DNA of 64,000 nucleotides from Changchengzhania lutea (GCF_006974145.1 NZ_CP039456.1:1146001-1210000), one strand, 5' to 3'; shown: positions 1 to 8,043, numbered from the stretch's first letter. The notes: a model not told the origin generated them from the letters alone. Numbers and translations: made by a program.

Positions 1-287
1 ATGATGAAAGAGACGAATTAGCATTGAGCGGTCTCCAGAACGATGTGTTCTTAGGCAGCAGGATAGCTTTTAATGATGTGCAAAGCACACAGATTCTTGT
101 GGGAGGAATTTTTGATTTGGGAAAAAGTAGTAGAATATTCAGTTTGGAAGCTTCGAGAAGGCTAAGCGAAAGTTGGAAAATGGAAGTTGAGGGAAGGTTT
201 TTCAATTCAATTGATAATAGGGAACTTATTCTCCTAAACTTTCAGAATGATAGTTTTCTCCGTCTTACGCTTTTTAAATATTTTTAA
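1..287 (+). CDS. C-terminal end of a probable outer-membrane beta-barrel protein (5' end outside window)
   Basis: The reading frame is open from the window edge (first full codon at base 3) to a TAA at 285-287, so this is the tail of a longer gene. Seen: alternating hydrophobic and polar residues, amphipathic strand-like stretches, and a C-terminus ending in Phe (LFKYF), as in outer-membrane barrels. No domain can be named from about 94 residues. It lies 10 bp upstream of the DUF2461 gene on the same strand. A TTG at 24 could start a short ORF, but the open upstream frame favours a truncated gene. Barrel assignment is inference. Confidence 0.55.
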   Translation, partial: DERDELALSGLQNDVFLGSRIAFNDVQSTQILVGGIFDLGKSSRIFSLEASRRLSESWKMEVEGRFFNSIDNRELILLNFQNDSFLRLTLFKYF

Positions 288-297
288 ATGAAATGAC

Positions 298-963
298 ATG
301 AGTTACTTTAAAAATGATTTCTTCACATTTTTTGAAGAATTAGAGAAAAACAATAACAAGGAATGGTTTCATGCTAACAAATCAAGGTACAATCAATTTG
401 TAAAAATACCTTTCGAGAATTTTACTTCCGAATTTATTTTTGAAATTCAAAATCGTGATGCAACACTCAAGATAGAGGCAAAAGAGTGTATTTTAAGAAT
501 TAACAAAGACATTCGGTTTTCTAAAGATAAGTCACCGTACAACCTCCACGTCACGGCATTTATTTCTAATGGTGGTAGAAAAGACAAAACCATTCCAGGA
601 CTATACATTCGTCTTTCTAGAGAGATGACAGGTATTATGGGTGGATGCTACAACCCTAATAAAGAGCAATTGCACAATCTGAGAAATGCTATTTTTAGGA
701 ATAAAGTTGAGTTTAACAACATTATTAAAAATTCAACTTTCACCAATAAATTTGGAGAGCTTAAGGGTGAGGAAATGAAAAGAGTTCCTAAAGAATGGGT
801 GCCAAAAGTAGAAGAAGTTCCACTACTAATTAAAAAACAGTTTTATGTAGCATCAGAGTTAAACCCTCAAAGAATGTTACAAGATAATTTTATGGACAGT
901 GTACTTGAACATTGGGAAGCTCTTAACCCATTCAACGCTTTTTTATTAAAGAATTTAAACTAA
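298..963 (+). CDS. DUF2461 family protein
   Basis: A 221-residue protein matching the DUF2461 (TIGR02453) family in length and layout. It opens with an aromatic FFTFFEELEKNN motif followed by KEWFHANKSRY, has a central INKDIRFSKDKSPY block and ends with a PKEW/LNPFN region. These are recognisable family blocks. The biochemical function of the family is unknown. Start is the ATG at 298, just after the preceding gene. The TfoX-like gene follows after 6 bp, so the two are probably cotranscribed. Nothing is unusual in length or composition. Confidence 0.85.
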   Translation: MSYFKNDFFTFFEELEKNNNKEWFHANKSRYNQFVKIPFENFTSEFIFEIQNRDATLKIEAKECILRINKDIRFSKDKSPYNLHVTAFISNGGRKDKTIPGLYIRLSREMTGIMGGCYNPNKEQLHNLRNAIFRNKVEFNNIIKNSTFTNKFGELKGEEMKRVPKEWVPKVEEVPLLIKKQFYVASELNPQRMLQDNFMDSVLEHWEALNPFNAFLLKNLN

Positions 964-969
964 AGGACT

Positions 970-1332
970 ATGGCGTATTCAGATTTTTTAATTGACCGTG
1001 TAGAAAGAGTTTTTAAGCAAAAAAAAATAAATGCAGAAGGCAAAAAGTTTATGGGTGGCTATTGTTTCTTTTTAGATGACAAAATGTGTATTGGTTTAGA
1101 TGTCGATAAAAAAACAGGAAAAGATCGGCTTATGGCAAGAATTGGCGAAAATGTAATTGAGGAAGCCCTAAAACGAAAAGGGTGTATGCCAATGGATATT
1201 ACTGGCCGACCCATGAAAGGATTTGTGTTCGTTGCTCCTGAAGGTTTCGATCTAGATAGAGATTTAGAGTATTGGATACAATTAGCAATTAATTTTAATC
1301 CGTTGGCTAAAAGTAGTAAGCGTAAAAAGTAA
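970..1332 (+). CDS. TfoX/Sxy family N-terminal domain protein
   Basis: 120 residues. The order of features fits the stand-alone TfoX N-terminal domain: an N-terminal helix, a KKFMGGYCFFLDDKMCIGLD strand pair, then RIGE and a GRPMKGFVFV segment. In Gammaproteobacteria Sxy/TfoX acts in competence regulation. In Flavobacteria these short proteins have no demonstrated role and no DNA-binding domain is visible here. The tail is Lys-rich (SSKRKK). It lies 6 bp after the DUF2461 gene. Family confidence is good; function is unknown. Confidence 0.8.
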   Translation: MAYSDFLIDRVERVFKQKKINAEGKKFMGGYCFFLDDKMCIGLDVDKKTGKDRLMARIGENVIEEALKRKGCMPMDITGRPMKGFVFVAPEGFDLDRDLEYWIQLAINFNPLAKSSKRKK

Positions 1333-1345
1333 AGCTAAATAATAA

Positions 1346-1864
1346 TTGAAAGAAATTGAAGAAATATTTAAGCATTTTGATAGTAATATCGAAGATTTAG
1401 AAACTAATGTTGAAGATGTTCTGCTAAAAGCCGAAAAAGGCATAAAAATTACAAAGGATACACTTCTAGCAATGAGAAGTCTTGTCCTAGAGAAAAACTT
1501 CAAAACAAAGGAAGTAGAAATACATTTTTTCAAAAACTCAAAGCCCCAAATTTACAGTAAGCTCATTTACTATGTAAAGCTTTTCAATATTGAAAGTAAA
1601 AGGCCAAGAGGTAGTAAAAAATCACAGGCCAAATACCTAAACAATCATATCGATAGGCTTCAGACATTTTTTAATGACAATTTAGAGTTTTATCACTATT
1701 TTAGAAGAGGAGCCACCACCTTTGATAAGCAGTATTTTTTAAGAGGACAAGCAGATATTAGATTACATTCTGATGCTTTCCACTTTTTCACTGATGAGCA
1801 ATTTTCTACAAGTCATGATAGCACGGTAGTATGTGTCTTGAAGTGTGTTTTTGAAAATTCCTGA
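1346..1864 (+). pseudogene. rteC: RteC-like protein, C-terminally truncated
   Basis: The 172-residue reading frame carries blocks typical of RteC, the excision and mobilisation regulator of Bacteroides conjugative transposons: FFNDNLEFYHYFRRG, DKQYFLRGQADIRL and FSTSHD near the end. Family members are usually about 280 residues and continue well beyond the TSHD motif. Here the frame diverges into unrelated residues and stops about 13 residues later, so roughly a third of the protein is missing. An in-frame TAA lies directly before the TTG start. I read this as a decayed piece of an integrative conjugative element. A start upstream of the TTG is excluded by that stop. Confidence 0.7.
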
Positions 1865-2353
1865 AAACGTTTGGCGGTTTTCCTCTTGAACCTGATGGTG
1901 ATGAATGAATCCATTTTTTTCGCTTTTTTGAAGATTTGACGTAAATCCATCCCTGTTTACAGGCTGTTTGGCGGCATTTGACGCAAATTGATAAAATTCG
2001 AAAAAGAATAAAATTATAATTAATTGAAAATCAATTATTTATAAACTAAAAGGATAATGTAACGCGGCTCTGCCCGTTACCCTCTTGCTATTCCTTTTCG
2101 TTCGCCACAGGCGAACAAAAATTTCATACAATCTGGCTAAAAAGCCAATTGCCTTGTAGGAATTCGAGAATTCCTACATGTAAATTATAGATGGATACAG
2201 CTATCAGCGAAAGTTAAAAATGGGATAACTATATGAATTTATGTGTGCTGAATTTCAGCGAAATAAAGATACGCTTTTTTCTCGACTTGAAATTAATTGC
2301 ATATAAAAACACCTCCAAAAATTTAGAGGTGCTTGACTATAAAGTTTAGAAAA
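1865..2353. other. Non-coding stretch of a decayed conjugative element, with three inverted repeats
   Basis: No credible gene. Three inverted repeats cluster in 120 bp: GTAACG/CGTTAC arms at 2059-2064 and 2075-2080, GTTCGCC-ACA-GGCGAAC at 2100-2116, and 11-bp arms TGTAGGAATTC/GAATTCCTACA with a 2-bp gap at 2155-2178. Grouped inverted repeats beside an RteC gene would fit an origin-of-transfer or excision region of a Bacteroidetes ICE, but no relaxase gene is present. That role is inference. Confidence 0.4.
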
Positions 2354-2551
2354 TTAAATGTTGAATACGTATTTATAGGAATATAAATTTCGTAATGCTT
2401 CTTCCTCTATCATCGTTTCAAAACAGGTATAATTTTCCCTTACGTATTTGCGAATATCATCGCCAAATTTTCGTTCCACATCCTTCTTGGAATTTTCTAA
2501 AAGACGGTTTTGAGCCTCTTCGCTCAAGTCTGTAAAATTGAGATATACCAT
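2354..2551 (-). CDS. Small hypothetical protein of the conjugative-element type
   Basis: 65 residues, acidic and helical in look, with the pattern SEEAQNRLLENSKKDVERKFG then TCFETMIEEEALRNLYSY. I recognise this as a small accessory protein often found in Bacteroidetes ICE regions, but know of no function. It starts at an ATG at 2551. It sits between the RteC remnant and another short ORF on the same strand, so it is probably part of the same decayed element. It appears intact. Confidence 0.55.
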   Translation of the reverse strand: MVYLNFTDLSEEAQNRLLENSKKDVERKFGDDIRKYVRENYTCFETMIEEEALRNLYSYKYVFNI

Positions 2552-2562
2552 AGCTTTAGATT

Positions 2563-2659
2563 TTAGTATTCGCTTGGTAACATCAGCGTATCATTTACAA
2601 AAAACAACCGCAATTCATCGAGCGGAAAATCGGTTGCACGATAGTTCTTTTTGATTCAT
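2563..2659 (-). pseudogene. Frameshifted remnant of a small ICE-type ORF
   Basis: On the minus strand an ATG at 2659 opens MNQKEL and then runs into an early stop. One frame over, the sequence reads cleanly as ATDFPLDELRLFFVNDTLML and ends PSEY-stop at 2563. The distance from ATG to that stop is 97 bp, not a multiple of three, so a small indel has broken one short coding frame. The coding look of the second half is the main support; this is a tentative call. Confidence 0.3.
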
Positions 2660-2660
2660 A

Positions 2661-2822
2661 TTAAACATTATTTAAAAGTACTTGGTAGTAAAGGGGATGC
2701 TTCTCTCTGTAGTAAGCTAAATGACTCTCTGCACTTTCAATAGTGTAATTTTCACTACTTAATTGATAATGTTCTTCTGCTTCTTGCAATGAAATGCTGG
2801 GTTTTACAGTTAATTGTTTCAT
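2661..2822 (-). CDS. Small hypothetical protein
   Basis: 53 residues from the ATG at 2822 (MKQLTVKP...LLNNV). A longer frame from 2858 exists, but the internal ATG follows an AT-rich leader normal for this genome and gives a better N-terminus. It is acidic with a run of Tyr-rich segments (AYYREKHPLYYQ). No domain is recognised. It is in the same orientation as the other small ORFs of the element remnant. Confidence 0.4.
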   Translation of the reverse strand: MKQLTVKPSISLQEAEEHYQLSSENYTIESAESHLAYYREKHPLYYQVLLNNV

Positions 2823-3093
2823 AATATTATATTTATTAGTTAAACAATATTTGAGCAATACCTAAACTGAAGCTAAAATCACAGCTCAAAAGGAAACGGA
2901 ATAAATAAGCGTTGGTGCAGTGCGTTGGCTTTATGCCGTAGTCTTTTGATGGAAGTATTTTACGAGTTTAAATGCGGTTATATTGTATGATAATAAACTC
3001 CCCCTTACGAAGAAGTAAGGCTATGATTTACCCGAAATTTATTATTCTGATAGTAAATTCATAAGGATTAAAACCAAATATAGTCATTTGATA

Positions 3094-3663
3094 TCAATAC
3101 AAATGTTGCCCTGAAATTAGCAAAATGTTGTACCTATGTGGGTCGATTAAGGAACGACTTCCCAATTCTACTTTTACTCTTGGAAGTACATACTCTTTAT
3201 ATTCTGTCACATAAGGATATTCCACTAAAATTGATACTGGATCTTGATCTCCATCTCCCAAATTTTCAAAACCAAAAGTAACGTCTTCAAAACCATATTT
3301 TTTAAATGCTTCTTGTAATGCTTTGTAAAAGGTTGTAGTAACATATTCAAAAGACTTCGCTCTTAATTTCCTTACTTGTGTTTTACTAATAAGCCCTGAG
3401 TCGAAGCCTAGATATTCTCTGCTTAGTGCTAAATCAATATCTTCTGAAAATCTTTCGATTAAGTCCCATGCTTTGCTTAATGATGTACCACCTTTAAAGA
3501 GCAAGTGGTCTTTCACATCCATTTGAAAAATGATGTTCAATGTTTGTACTACCCACCAATCTTTTTCAACAGCAAAATCTGGAATTCCTTTTTGACTTCC
3601 AATAGCCTCAAATATTTCTTTTTTTTGACTGGGTTTTAACTTGTAAAAATCTATTACTCCCAT
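3094..3663 (-). CDS. AbiEii-like nucleotidyltransferase toxin, C-terminally truncated
   Basis: 189 residues from the ATG at 3663, which overlaps the abiEi stop by one base (TAATG), so translation is coupled. Seen: GGTSLSK at about 58-64 and SEDIDL at about 73-78, the nucleotidyltransferase motifs of the AbiEii family (PF08843). Full-length relatives are about 280-300 residues. Here the family-like sequence ends at GSRSLIDP and is followed by about 16 unrelated residues before the stop, so the conserved C-terminal motif region is absent. The break coincides with a 17-bp sequence repeated at 4534-4550. It may be inactive, or a short variant. Family assignment is firm, activity doubtful. Confidence 0.8.
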   Translation of the reverse strand: MGVIDFYKLKPSQKKEIFEAIGSQKGIPDFAVEKDWWVVQTLNIIFQMDVKDHLLFKGGTSLSKAWDLIERFSEDIDLALSREYLGFDSGLISKTQVRKLRAKSFEYVTTTFYKALQEAFKKYGFEDVTFGFENLGDGDQDPVSILVEYPYVTEYKEYVLPRVKVELGSRSLIDPHRYNILLISGQHLY

Positions 3664-4256
3664 TATAGTGCTTTTGCCATGATTTCTGCAATCCATTGTG
3701 GTGCCAATGCTATATCATGTTTTAAATCTTTAATATCCTCTTTTTTCAATAAACTTATGATTTTTTCTTCTTCCTGTAAAGTTAGTTTGTCTTTTCCAAT
3801 ATCGCGAAGAGCTTGTACAACAAGTCTTCCCACTTCACTCTTTAACGCTAGATTTTTTGGAGTTGTTCTTCTAAATTGTATGGTTCTATTACCTACCTTG
3901 ATTGTTCTCGCCTTACCATCTGTATAATAAACTAACTTTAATGGTATTTGGGTTGACATACCCAGAGCATATTGCGCATAACTACCCGAAGGTAATAATT
4001 TAGCCTTATCTCTTTTAGCAATCGCTAAAGCAACTTCTTCTGCAGAAGGTAATATTTCCTGATTTAGCAATTCACTTACTTTTGGTTTGGCATATATACC
4101 ATGAGAGACCCTAGACAGTACTTTCCTTTTTTCTAACCTATGCAGGGTTGTATGTATAGCACTTTGACTACCTATATCGCCAAAATCATCAGCAAAAAAA
4201 ATAGTTCCTTCTTTTGCCTTGCTTATCCTGTTTTCAATTTGATCATCTATGCTCAT
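3663..4256 (-). CDS. AbiEi-like antitoxin (DUF6088 type)
   Basis: 197 residues. The N-terminal third is a winged helix (FFADDFGDIGSQSAIHTTLHRLEKRK then LSRVSHGIYAKPK), followed by the DUF6088/AbiEi core (SAEEVALAIAKRD, LPSGSYAQYALGMSTQIP, YYTDGKARTIKVG, FRRTTPKNLAL). It is the antitoxin and autorepressor of a type IV toxin-antitoxin system used in phage abortive infection. The toxin follows with a one-base overlap. Unlike the toxin, it looks full length. A 10-bp inverted repeat pair upstream (4288-4297, 4329-4338) is a candidate operator. Confidence 0.82.
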   Translation of the reverse strand: MSIDDQIENRISKAKEGTIFFADDFGDIGSQSAIHTTLHRLEKRKVLSRVSHGIYAKPKVSELLNQEILPSAEEVALAIAKRDKAKLLPSGSYAQYALGMSTQIPLKLVYYTDGKARTIKVGNRTIQFRRTTPKNLALKSEVGRLVVQALRDIGKDKLTLQEEEKIISLLKKEDIKDLKHDIALAPQWIAEIMAKAL

Positions 4257-4287
4257 AATTGTAATTGAACGGTAAATATAAAAAAAA

Positions 4288-4338
4288 TGTAAGATATAGA
4301 GTAACTATTTCTTGCATGTTTTTTACGAATATCTTACA
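4288..4338 (-). promoter_or_regulatory. Candidate AbiEi operator (paired inverted repeat)
   Basis: TGTAAGATAT at 4288-4297 and its exact reverse complement ATATCTTACA at 4329-4338 stand 41 bp apart centre to centre, about four helical turns, ending 32 bp upstream of the abiEi start. Studied AbiEi antitoxins bind inverted repeats in their own promoter cooperatively, so autoregulation through these arms is a reasonable inference. Confidence 0.45.
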
Positions 4339-4585
4339 AATCATATAAAAATAGCTCAACTTATTCCGAATTAATTGCATATGATTTACTTATATAGCTA
4401 AGATAAACACAATATGAAAAATTAAACTACAAATACGTTTTTGAATTAAAAAAATGTATATCAAAAGGAGAAAAATTAAAACAAGTTTCAAATACCATCA
4501 ATTGGTTACAAAAGAAATTATGACCTAAAAAACAGCAAAATGTTGTACCTGTGTTATTTGAAAGGAGAAAAAATAAGGTTTTTAA

Positions 4586-4619
4586 ACAAAAAAAAGTCGA
4601 AGATTTCTCTTCGGCTTTT
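4586..4619 (-). terminator. Rho-independent terminator of tRNA-Leu
   Basis: Read on the minus strand, a 12-bp stem (AAAAGCCGAAGA with TCTTCGACTTTT, one G-U pair) with a 4-base loop is followed by a run of T. It begins 2 bp after the tRNA 3' end. Confidence 0.8.
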
Positions 4620-4620
4620 G

Positions 4621-4702
4621 TACGGGTGGGGAGACTCGAACTCCCACACCGTAAGGCATTAGATCCTAAGCCTAACGTGTCTACCAATTCCACCACACCC
4701 GC
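4621..4702 (-). tRNA. tRNA-Leu (anticodon UAG)
   Basis: 82 bases. The acceptor arms GCGGGTG and CACCCGT pair (first pair G-U). The D-arm contains TTGGTAGAC, the anticodon loop CTTAGGA carries TAG at its centre on a 5-bp stem, the variable arm is long as expected for a class II tRNA, and the T-arm has GTTCGAGTC. The discriminator base is A and CCA is not encoded. A terminator follows directly. It lies 27 bp from the end of the integrase gene. Confidence 0.93.
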
Positions 4703-4729
4703 TTTAACAATATTTTAACGTTTTTTATT

Positions 4730-5950
4730 TCACTCCAATATCAATTTTAGTTTTTCCATGTCCTGACTTACCTTTTTTTCCACTACTCTAGCGTAGATTT
4801 GGGTTGTTGCCAGCTTTGTATGACCCAAAAGTTTTGAAACGGTTTCTATTGGCACACCATTACTTAAAGTTACAGTTGTGGCAAAGGTGTGACGCGCCAT
4901 ATGAAAAGTAAGGTTCTTCTTGATACCGCAAAGGTCTGCTATTTCCTTTAGGTAGCTATTCAATTTTTGATTGGACAATTTAGGTAGAAGATTATCATTA
5001 TTAGAAGTTCTAAAATCATTTTTATACTTATCGATTAAGATACTAGCCTTAGGAAGTAAAGGTATTTTAAAAGGTGTTCCTGTCTTTGTCCTCTTCGCCG
5101 ATATCCAAGAAAGACCATCTATTCCCTTTACTATATTCACGGCTGTCAATCGAACGATATCACTATAAGAAATACCTGTATAGCAACTAAAAACAAATAA
5201 ATCCTTAACAACTACCAGACGTTCAATCTTGGAGGATAAATTCTCAATATTTTGTAATTCCTCGCCAATAAGAAATTCTCGTTCTTTCTTTTCAATCTTT
5301 ATTTTAAAATTGACAAATGGATCTCTATCAATCCATTCCATCTGATAGGCAAGAGTAACCATTCTACGTAATCGTTTAATATGTTTCATAGCCGTATTAT
5401 TCCCAATTTTAGATTGGCCACTCTTTGGAATATAGGAGCGCAGAAAATCTTCAAAACTTATTACAAAACTATAATCAAGTTCAGAGAGAAGAATATCAGT
5501 AACTTTATATTCCTTTAAAATATACTCTACCATATACCTTTGACTGGTCTTATATTGACCCATAGTATTTTTATGCAACTTGTGCTGCATCTTTTCATTA
5601 TGATAGTCAATAAGATTTTGAAAAGAAAAACGCGTTCTGTCCTCGCCTAAAAATTTAGCTTTGACCATTTGAGAAGTAAAAGGCATTTCTTGCCTTTTGA
5701 AATCTTCGTAAATCCGATATACCTTTGATTGTACTTCGTTCAAATAGAGGTTTAAAATACGGGAATCTTTACCAGTTCCCTTTGCTCTCTGTAGTTTTTC
5801 GTCCCAAGTGTCAACATTGATTTTCTTTTTGAGACTGATGTTGACACGTTGACCGTTTAGGGTAACCCTAATATAAATATTCGCTTTGTTGTTTACGGCA
5901 CGTTTGCCGTATATCCAAAATAGGATAGAAAATGTTGAAGAAGTTCGCAT
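4730..5950 (-). CDS. int: IntDOT-like tyrosine recombinase / integrase
   Basis: 406 residues, the usual length for Bacteroidetes conjugative-transposon integrases. An N-terminal arm-binding domain (about 1-100) and a SAM-like core-binding domain (about 105-210) precede the catalytic domain. Catalytic residues seen are His350, Arg353, His377 and nucleophile Tyr386 (QIYARV). The first catalytic Arg is absent: the TGI-S-YSD motif has Ser261, as is known for IntDOT and relatives. The gene lies between tRNA-Leu and tRNA-Asp, a typical integration neighbourhood, and appears intact. I found no second copy of either tRNA 3' end in the window, so element ends are not defined. Confidence 0.9.
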   Translation of the reverse strand: MRTSSTFSILFWIYGKRAVNNKANIYIRVTLNGQRVNISLKKKINVDTWDEKLQRAKGTGKDSRILNLYLNEVQSKVYRIYEDFKRQEMPFTSQMVKAKFLGEDRTRFSFQNLIDYHNEKMQHKLHKNTMGQYKTSQRYMVEYILKEYKVTDILLSELDYSFVISFEDFLRSYIPKSGQSKIGNNTAMKHIKRLRRMVTLAYQMEWIDRDPFVNFKIKIEKKEREFLIGEELQNIENLSSKIERLVVVKDLFVFSCYTGISYSDIVRLTAVNIVKGIDGLSWISAKRTKTGTPFKIPLLPKASILIDKYKNDFRTSNNDNLLPKLSNQKLNSYLKEIADLCGIKKNLTFHMARHTFATTVTLSNGVPIETVSKLLGHTKLATTQIYARVVEKKVSQDMEKLKLILE

Positions 5951-6121
5951 ACTTGTCGTCTTTAATGGTTAAACATTAGTTAGACGAAAGTCAAATCAAC
6001 TAGCCTGAGCTATCAAGATACATCATTCTGTCAACATAAATAATGAAAAATAAAAGATGTTGACGATTTGTGACCTTTTAGAATCAAATAGAACCAAATT
6101 CTATGATTGCCCTAAAAAGAT

Positions 6122-6155
6122 AAAACCTTGTAAATCATATGATTTACAAGGTTTT
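6122..6155 (-). terminator. Perfect 34-bp palindrome, probable tRNA-Asp terminator
   Basis: Two perfectly complementary 17-bp arms, AAAACCTTGTAAATCAT and its reverse complement, abut with no loop spacer. The structure starts 25 bp beyond the tRNA-Asp 3' end and has T or A runs on both outer sides, so it may act in both directions. It also separates the tRNA from the integrase promoter region. Confidence 0.7.
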
Positions 6156-6179
6156 GAGGGTTTTTGTTAACCCTTTTAG

Positions 6180-6253
6180 CGGTCTGGACGGGACTCGAAC
6201 CCGCGACCTTCGCCGTGACAGGGCGACATTCTAACCAACTGAACTACCAGACC
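6180..6253 (-). tRNA. tRNA-Asp (anticodon GUC)
   Basis: 74 bases. The acceptor arms GGTCTGG and CCAGACC pair perfectly, the discriminator is G, the D-arm has AGTTGGTTAGA, the anticodon loop CTGTCAC contains GTC on a 5-bp stem, and the T-arm has GGTTCGAGTCC. CCA is not encoded. A strong palindromic terminator follows at 6122-6155, and the integrase gene lies beyond its 3' end. Confidence 0.95.
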
Positions 6254-6375
6254 GTTGCATTATTGCGGTTGCAAATATACATGCCTTTTTTTATATCTCA
6301 AACCTTTTTTGTGTTTTTTTAATAAGATTTGATTAGCACTCTATTTCTTCATTGAAATTACTATTAAAACAAGTT

Positions 6376-6392
6376 CCTCCCCTCTGGGGAGG
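6376..6392. repeat. CCTCCCC hairpin repeat
   Basis: CCTCCCC-TCT-GGGGAGG, a GC-rich hairpin in an otherwise AT-rich intergenic stretch just past the DUF58 stop. Similar hairpins occur near 7366-7374, at 7453-7465 and at 46045-46062. Possibly a dispersed extragenic repeat that also acts as a transcription end. Confidence 0.5.
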
Positions 6393-6403
6393 TTAGGAGG
6401 GGA

Positions 6404-7333
6404 TCAAATAAATTTTTGACGTTCTACCATATAGGTGGTGAGGATCTTATTGAAACCGCCATTAATATCTGCCTCAACATATTTAATCTTATACTGCGCA
6501 CATTTTAAGCGTAATACATGAAAATAGCTTCTTACAGCTTTTTGATAATTGTCCTTTATGCCATCAGCGTATAAATTAATATGCTCCCCAGTCTCCACAT
6601 CAATAAACCGCTTTGGCTTATTATCAAAATCAAAATGGAGTTCTTTCAATTTATCAAACACATGAAACAGGACCACTTCATGCTTATTATATTTTAAATG
6701 TCTTAGGGCTTCAAAAAGCTTAGCGTCGTCCTCAGACGTTTGAAACATATCCGTAAAAAGAAATATCAAGGACCGTCTATGAGTTTTCTCAGCAATTTGA
6801 TGTAAGTATCTGTACGTCTCCGTTTGCTTATTCACAGGTTTGGAAATTACAGATTCACTAAGATGATTTATCAACATTTGATGATGCCGCTCACTCCCCT
6901 TTTCTGGCGCATAATAATCATAAGCATCACTATAGATACTTAACCCTACAGCATCGCGCTGCTTCTTTAAAATGTGCATTAAAGACGCAGCAGCTAAAAC
7001 CGAAAAGCCAATTTTGTTGAGATGGGTTAACGAGAAGTCCTGCACATCGGGAAAATGCATCGAGCTGCTATTATCTAATATAATATGACAGCGCAAATTG
7101 GTTTCGTCATCATAACGCTTGGTATACAGCTTATCTGTTTTTGCGTATAATTTCCAATCAATATGGCGCGTGCTCTCACCTTGATTGTAAATCTTATGCT
7201 CTGCAAATTCTGCTGAAAAACCATGAAACGGACTTTTATGCATGCCAGAAATAAAACCTTCAACCACTTGTTTAGCAAGTAATTCTAAGTTTTTAAACCC
7301 GCCAACTTTATTCAGTTCATGTTGTAAATCCAT
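6404..7333 (-). CDS. DUF58 domain-containing protein (MoxR-associated type)
   Basis: 309 residues from the ATG at 7333, chosen because relatives begin MDLQ.ELNK.GGF.NLELLA. Seen: the DUF58 signature HKSPFHGFSAEFAEHK then GESTRHIDWKLYAKTDKLYTKRY at about 35-80, and a vWA-like region (IILDNSSSMHFP near residue 100; IFLFTDMFQ further on) whose DxSxS motif could bind a metal ion. In Bacteroidetes these genes usually sit beside a MoxR AAA+ ATPase and BatA/B genes of aerotolerance clusters, but no such partner is in this window. It is followed by clpP on the same strand. Confidence 0.85.
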   Translation of the reverse strand: MDLQHELNKVGGFKNLELLAKQVVEGFISGMHKSPFHGFSAEFAEHKIYNQGESTRHIDWKLYAKTDKLYTKRYDDETNLRCHIILDNSSSMHFPDVQDFSLTHLNKIGFSVLAAASLMHILKKQRDAVGLSIYSDAYDYYAPEKGSERHHQMLINHLSESVISKPVNKQTETYRYLHQIAEKTHRRSLIFLFTDMFQTSEDDAKLFEALRHLKYNKHEVVLFHVFDKLKELHFDFDNKPKRFIDVETGEHINLYADGIKDNYQKAVRSYFHVLRLKCAQYKIKYVEADINGGFNKILTTYMVERQKFI

Positions 7334-7474
7334 AATAAGCCCCACCTAGCCTCACCTTTGGGGAGGCAAACTCATGAGGTAAATCTATATTTTAAAAATT
7401 TAAAAAAATCATATATTAAAAAAGGACACGCCCTCAAAGGAAAAAGTAAATTCCCCCTTCGGGGGCTAGGGGGA

Positions 7475-8017
7475 TTAGATTACCTTATCAACAATACCAT
7501 ATTCAACAGATTCATCAGCCCCCATCCAATGGTCTCTATTAAAATCTTTCAAAATTTTCTTGATGTCCTGCCCGCAGTTATCCGCTAAAATCTGGGCACT
7601 TAACTCTTTGGTTTTTAAAATTTCCTGCGCTGTAATCTCTATATCACTGGCTGGTCCGCGAGCACCACCACTTGGCTGATGTATCATCACACGCGCATGC
7701 GGTTGTATAAAACGCTTCCCCTTTTTTCCTGCCGATAAAATAATAGATCCCATCGATGCTGCAAAACCGGTGCATATGGTAGACACATCGCTTTTAAGTG
7801 ACTTAATACAATCATATATTGCAAATCCAGAAGTTACAAAACCACCTGGGCTGTTAATGTACAAATGGATCTCTTTTGTCTCCAAGGCATCTAAATACAT
7901 CAAACGGGATATTACGTGTTTTGCAGAGCTATCATCTACCTGTCCCCACAAAAATACTTTACGCGCTTCAATTAATTTGCTATCTATAGCGTTCTGAACT
8001 TTATTATTTTTACTCAT
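7475..8017 (-). CDS. clpP: ClpP family serine protease
   Basis: 180 residues with the complete Ser-His-Asp triad: Ser88 in GFAASMGS, His113 in RVMIHQP and Asp162 in FNRDHWM. The oligomerisation region GARGPASDIEITAQEI is present. It is slightly shorter than canonical ClpP (about 195-225), because the N-terminal propeptide and axial loop region is short, which suggests a secondary ClpP paralogue. No ClpX gene is nearby. Cytoplasmic protein quality control together with a Clp ATPase is the expected role. Confidence 0.85.
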   Translation of the reverse strand: MSKNNKVQNAIDSKLIEARKVFLWGQVDDSSAKHVISRLMYLDALETKEIHLYINSPGGFVTSGFAIYDCIKSLKSDVSTICTGFAASMGSIILSAGKKGKRFIQPHARVMIHQPSGGARGPASDIEITAQEILKTKELSAQILADNCGQDIKKILKDFNRDHWMGADESVEYGIVDKVI

Positions 8018-8043
8018 ATCGATTTTAATTTGTGTCTAAAATA

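Larger units (their letters stand above)
3119..4550. repeat. 17-bp direct repeats bracketing the abiE pair
   Basis: AGCAAAATGTTGTACCT occurs at 3119-3135 and again, identical and in the same orientation, at 4534-4550. Identity continues for 3 of the next 4 bases. The left copy lies at the point where AbiEii loses similarity to its family; the right copy is 71 bp from tRNA-Leu. The layout looks like attachment-site or recombination-junction repeats around a small inserted module. Confidence 0.55.

Noticed and set aside
4427-4696. 89-codon minus-strand ORF
   Set aside because: Its first part is tRNA-Leu read as protein and the rest is the terminator and non-coding DNA.
4621-6253. tRNA-Leu or tRNA-Asp 3' end as attB of an integrated element
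   Set aside because: The integrase lies between the two tRNAs, but I found no second copy of either tRNA 3' end in the window, so element boundaries cannot be supported. A partner copy might lie outside.
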